Positions 6,161 through 8,662 of a DNA stretch of 8,662 nt are shown here, one piece after another. Source of the stretch: Armatimonadota bacterium (lineage in GTDB: Bacteria > Armatimonadota > UBA10988). Below the pieces are notes generated by a model that worked only from the letters and a program-made list of their open reading frames with translations, had not been told where the DNA came from and did not search any database. A program made the translations under genes and the position numbers. The first letter of the stretch is position 1; each line of letters begins with the position of its first letter. Location of the stretch: contig JACPDV010000445.1 of the NCBI GenBank assembly GCA_016183835.1, positions 1 through 8,662 on the forward strand, in the 5' to 3' direction.

Positions 6161-7021
6161 ATGCGGACAGTCGGGTGGTTGCTGGTGGCGGCTCTGGCGG
6201 CGCTGCCGGCGTTGGCAGACGTCGGCAAGGGCGCCGCAACGCCCGTTTCGAACAGGCCGTCGAAGCAGCCCGGCAGCCCGCCCGCCAAGACACAGAGCGA
6301 CAAGCCGAGCGGGATCATCATCGATGCCCGCGCCCTCGACCTCGGCCGCCAGCGCTTCCCGAAGCTGTTCGACCCGCAGGAGAAGGTGCTCTACCCCTCG
6401 CCTCTGCTGTCCAACGACCCGAAGTACATGGGCTTCGTGGGCTACAAACCCGGATTGCAGGCGGCCCTGGACGACACCAAGCGCATCGGACGCAACCCTC
6501 TCGTCATCAGGCCCGCCAAGGTGCACGGCGACGACCCGGTGGGCGGCTCGCTCGATCTTGACCAGACCAGCAGCGACCTGCTGGCTTCGCTCAACCGCGA
6601 GCTCAAGCTGCTCGACGACGATAGGCTGTTGATCGTGATCGGCCTGTCCGTCGTGGACAGCACCCCGGCGGCGAACGCCGCGGACGTGGCCGCCGACTCG
6701 CCGGTGGCGGTGGTTTTCAGCAAGCCACTCAGCGACGACAGCGCCGCCAACCTCGCCATCCTCACGGTGGTCAGCACGGACAACGACGTGGTGGGCGGCA
6801 AGGTCACCTACGACAGGAGTCAGCGCAAGCTCGTCTTCACGCCGGGGGAGTCCCTGAAAGCCGGCGTGAAGTACACGGTCACCGTGTCGGCCCGCGCCGA
6901 GGCCGAGTCGGGGGCCACCCTTGAAGTGGATCATGTTTTCTCTTTCACAGTCAAGTCCGCCGAAGGCGGTAGTGAGCATGCTTCCCGAGCCGAATCCGAC
7001 AACCCAGCACCCGCCCCCTGA
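6161..7021 (+). CDS. predicted exported protein: LPP20-like domain plus SbsA-type Ig-like domain
   Basis: This 286-residue protein has no gene name I recognise. Residues 1-19 are a signal peptide: charged start MRT, hydrophobic core WLLVAALAALPAL, and cleavage likely after ALA. There is no lipobox cysteine, so it is probably secreted or periplasmic rather than a lipoprotein. Residues 20-50 are a Pro/Ser/Lys-rich linker. Residues 51-161 (SGIIIDARALDLG ... RNPLVIRPAKV ... RLLIVIG) recall the 'GLIVDARGL ... NPLVVKA ... VVVD' layout of LPP20-type envelope proteins; this match is from memory of the family pattern and is weak. Residues 165-265 fit an SbsA/Big_5 Ig-like domain: VVDSTPA, VAVVFSKPL, LVFTPGESLKAGVKYTVTV, and FSFTV at the end. 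The C-terminal tail is low-complexity. It probably acts in the cell envelope, perhaps as an adhesive or structural part; no enzyme motif is seen. The end of the gene overlaps the next one by 44 bases. Confidence 0.85.
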   Translation: MRTVGWLLVAALAALPALADVGKGAATPVSNRPSKQPGSPPAKTQSDKPSGIIIDARALDLGRQRFPKLFDPQEKVLYPSPLLSNDPKYMGFVGYKPGLQAALDDTKRIGRNPLVIRPAKVHGDDPVGGSLDLDQTSSDLLASLNRELKLLDDDRLLIVIGLSVVDSTPAANAADVAADSPVAVVFSKPLSDDSAANLAILTVVSTDNDVVGGKVTYDRSQRKLVFTPGESLKAGVKYTVTVSARAEAESGATLEVDHVFSFTVKSAEGGSEHASRAESDNPAPAP

Positions 7022-8507
7022 GCGCCTGGTCAAGGTCCTGGTCGTCGACGACGAGTACGCCATCGTCGCGGTCGAGACCGAAGTCCTCCGCAGCGCGGGC
7101 TACGTGGTCGTGGGCCATACCGACCCGGAGCGGGCCCTCGACGAACCCGCGGACGACCTCGACGTGGTAGTCACCGACTACCGCATGCCCAAGCTCGACG
7201 GCCTGGAGCTGTTCCGCCGGCTCCGCCGGCGGCAGCCGCGAGTGGTGGGGGTGCTCGTCACCGGCTTCGGCAACCTGGAGCTGGTCCAGACGGCGATGCG
7301 CTTGGGGGTCAGCGGGATCCTGCTCAAGCCGTTCCCGCTCGAACGGCTGACCGCCGCGGTGGCGCGCGCGGTGCAGCAGCGGCGACTGACCGAGGAGAAC
7401 CACCGGCTGGCGGCCATCCTGGAGGTCCACGCGGCCGCGCAGAACCTCAACCAGCCGCGCAGCCGGCACGACCTGATCGTGCTCTTGGCGCGCCTCGCCG
7501 CCGAGAGCGCTCACGCCGACCGCGCCTGCGTACTCCCGGCCGACGGCCCGCAGGGAGTGCTCGCCCGGCCGCCGGACGGCACCCTCGGCCCGCTTCCGGA
7601 GCAGATCGACGCGCTGGTCGGCCTGACCGCCGCGGAGGCCATCGCCTCGCTGGTCTACGTGAGCGGCGGGCCGGTCGTGCTGGCGCTCCCGCTGCGTCTG
7701 CAGAGCCAGGACGAGGGCGTGCTGCTGCTGGAGCGCGACGGCGAGCCGTTCGGGCCGATCGAGCTGGAGCGGCTCTCGCTGCTGATCAACCAGGGCGCGC
7801 TGGCGCTGGCCAGCCTGCGGCTCTTCGAGGGCCGCCTGCGCGAGGAGAAGCTCGCGGTGGTGGGCCAGATGGCCGGCGCCATCTGCCAGCGCCTGCGGGA
7901 GCCGGTGGCACGCATCCACGGCGCCGTGGACGAGCTGAACGGCACCGATCACGACTATGTGGAGATGATCCGCGGGCAGACCGAGCGTCTGGAGACCATG
8001 TGCCACGAGCTCTCGGACTTCGTCGCCGGCGGTGACGAGAACCGCCTCGTGCCGGTGTCGCTGGGCGACCTGCTGGCGGCGCGGGCCCGCGAGGGCGAGC
8101 TTACGGCGGGCGCACGGCCGGTCGAGGTGGTGGTCGACGCGCCCTGCGACGTGGTGGTGAATGCCGACGAGCGGAAACTCGGCAGGGCTCTGCAGAATCT
8201 CATCAAGAACGCCATCGAGGCGATGCCGCGCGGCGGCACCGTCGCCCTGCGACTGCACGTGGAAGGCGCGCTGGCGGTGATCGAGGTGGCGGACACGGGC
8301 ATGGGCATGCCACCCGAGGTGACGGAGCGGGTGTTCGAGCCGTTCTTCACCCACGGCAAGGTCAACGGCACCGGGCTGGGTGGCGCCGTGGTGCAGGGCG
8401 CGGTGAGGGCACACGGCGGCGACGTGGAGGTGCACAGCGTGGTGGGTCAAGGCACGGTCTTCCGGCTGCGTCTGCCGCTGGCGCCGGCTGCGGGGCAAGC
8501 GGCTTGA
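6978..8507 (+). CDS. receiver-GAF-histidine-kinase-like signalling protein with a degenerate H-box
   Basis: This 509-residue cytosolic two-component protein has no membrane segment. Residues 17-135 form a receiver domain: acidic pair Asp24-Asp25 in VLVVDDE, phospho-acceptor Asp67 in VTDYRMPKLDG, Thr95 and Lys117 in LLKPF. Residues 121-160 look like a helical linker. About 160-290 is a GAF-like sensor ending in LALPLRLQSQDEGVLLLERDG and a helix. Residues 293-350 form a dimerisation domain: EKLAVVGQMAGAICQRLREP aligns with the common 'EKLAALGQLAAGIAHEIRNP', so the phospho-accepting His is Gln304 (CAG, 7887-7889) and the next residue is Arg. The ATPase domain is intact: N-box NLIKNAIEAM with Asn411, G1 DTGMGMP from Asp439, F-box FEPFF, G2 GTGLGG from 464. 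The ATG at 6978 is preferred (AAGGCGG upstream; GTG at 6972 is possible, and the frame is open to 6921). It likely receives phosphate from another kinase and acts as a pseudokinase or regulator. Neither a cognate kinase nor a DNA-binding partner is visible in the window. Confidence 0.92.
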   Translation: MLPEPNPTTQHPPPERLVKVLVVDDEYAIVAVETEVLRSAGYVVVGHTDPERALDEPADDLDVVVTDYRMPKLDGLELFRRLRRRQPRVVGVLVTGFGNLELVQTAMRLGVSGILLKPFPLERLTAAVARAVQQRRLTEENHRLAAILEVHAAAQNLNQPRSRHDLIVLLARLAAESAHADRACVLPADGPQGVLARPPDGTLGPLPEQIDALVGLTAAEAIASLVYVSGGPVVLALPLRLQSQDEGVLLLERDGEPFGPIELERLSLLINQGALALASLRLFEGRLREEKLAVVGQMAGAICQRLREPVARIHGAVDELNGTDHDYVEMIRGQTERLETMCHELSDFVAGGDENRLVPVSLGDLLAARAREGELTAGARPVEVVVDAPCDVVVNADERKLGRALQNLIKNAIEAMPRGGTVALRLHVEGALAVIEVADTGMGMPPEVTERVFEPFFTHGKVNGTGLGGAVVQGAVRAHGGDVEVHSVVGQGTVFRLRLPLAPAAGQAA

Positions 8508-8662
8508 GCCACGCCGCGCTGGCGGGGATCCTGGATCCGCTCGCGGACATCCTGCGGGCGCACTTGGCCGACGTCACCGGGCCGGACCCGCTCGGGCTGC
8601 TCCTCGACGCCGTGGCGGAGCGCGCTTTGAGCCGTGTGCCCGGTGAGTCGCTGGCCCGCGCC
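8504..8662 (+). CDS. start of an unidentified protein, cut by the right edge
   Basis: A frame opens with TTG at 8504, sharing TTGA with the stop of the kinase-like gene, and stays open for 53 codons to the end of the window. The predicted start is MSHAALAGILDPLADILR, followed by helix-forming, Leu/Ala-rich sequence ending GESLARA. TTG is a rare start and the upstream sequence (GGGGCAAG) is a weak ribosome binding site, so initiation probably depends on coupling to the upstream gene. The last 20 residues could be the first helices of a Fis/NtrC-type DNA-binding domain, but too little is visible to claim that. Codon use (mostly G or C at third positions) fits a real gene. Confidence 0.5.
   Translation, partial: MSHAALAGILDPLADILRAHLADVTGPDPLGLLLDAVAERALSRVPGESLARA

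Noticed and set aside
8525..8539. Tandem GGATCC palindromes near the right end
   Set aside because: Two adjacent six-base palindromes in coding sequence. There is no further repeat, direct duplication or attachment-site structure around them.

Overview
The window is a gene-dense, all-plus-strand segment of a high-GC bacterial chromosome. Third codon positions are almost all G or C in the housekeeping genes, and spacers are short or negative. The phylum cannot be fixed from the sequence alone. The core genes (pyrG, pcrA, ligA) are universal, and the signalling and envelope genes at the right end suit an environmental high-GC lineage rather than a well-studied model.

Layout: (1) bases 1-1133, the C-terminal part of CTP synthase (pyrG), cut by the left edge; (2) 1133-3367, a UvrD/PcrA-type superfamily 1A DNA helicase whose ATG shares one base with the pyrG stop; (3) 3440-4077, a two-gene HEPN-MNT toxin-antitoxin module (mntA nucleotidyltransferase and hepT RNase) joined by a GTGA overlap; (4) 4120-6114, NAD-dependent DNA ligase (ligA); (5) 6161-7021, a predicted exported protein with an N-terminal domain resembling the LPP20 type and a C-terminal SbsA-like Ig domain; (6) 6978-8507, a receiver-GAF-histidine-kinase-like protein that overlaps gene 5 by 44 bases; (7) from 8504, the start of another ORF that begins at a TTGA overlap and runs off the right edge.

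How the genes fit together: pcrA and ligA are neighbours in many bacteria (the Bacillus subtilis pcrB-pcrA-ligA cluster is the textbook case) and both serve DNA repair and replication. Here the toxin-antitoxin pair sits exactly between them. It has its own candidate promoter and a visibly different codon bias, so it looks acquired. The last three genes are tightly packed or overlapping and may form a sensory/envelope unit transcribed with ligA.

Two molecular oddities stand out. The HepT toxin keeps the catalytic Arg and His of its RX4HXY motif, but the tyrosine that is the known AMPylation target is aspartate, and the protein contains no tyrosine at all, while its MntA partner keeps a complete active site. 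The histidine-kinase-like protein has an intact ATP-binding domain and an intact receiver, but the phospho-acceptor histidine of its H-box is glutamine. Both are direct sequence observations; their functional meaning is inference. No RNA genes, CRISPR arrays, insertion sequences or convincing intrinsic terminators were found.
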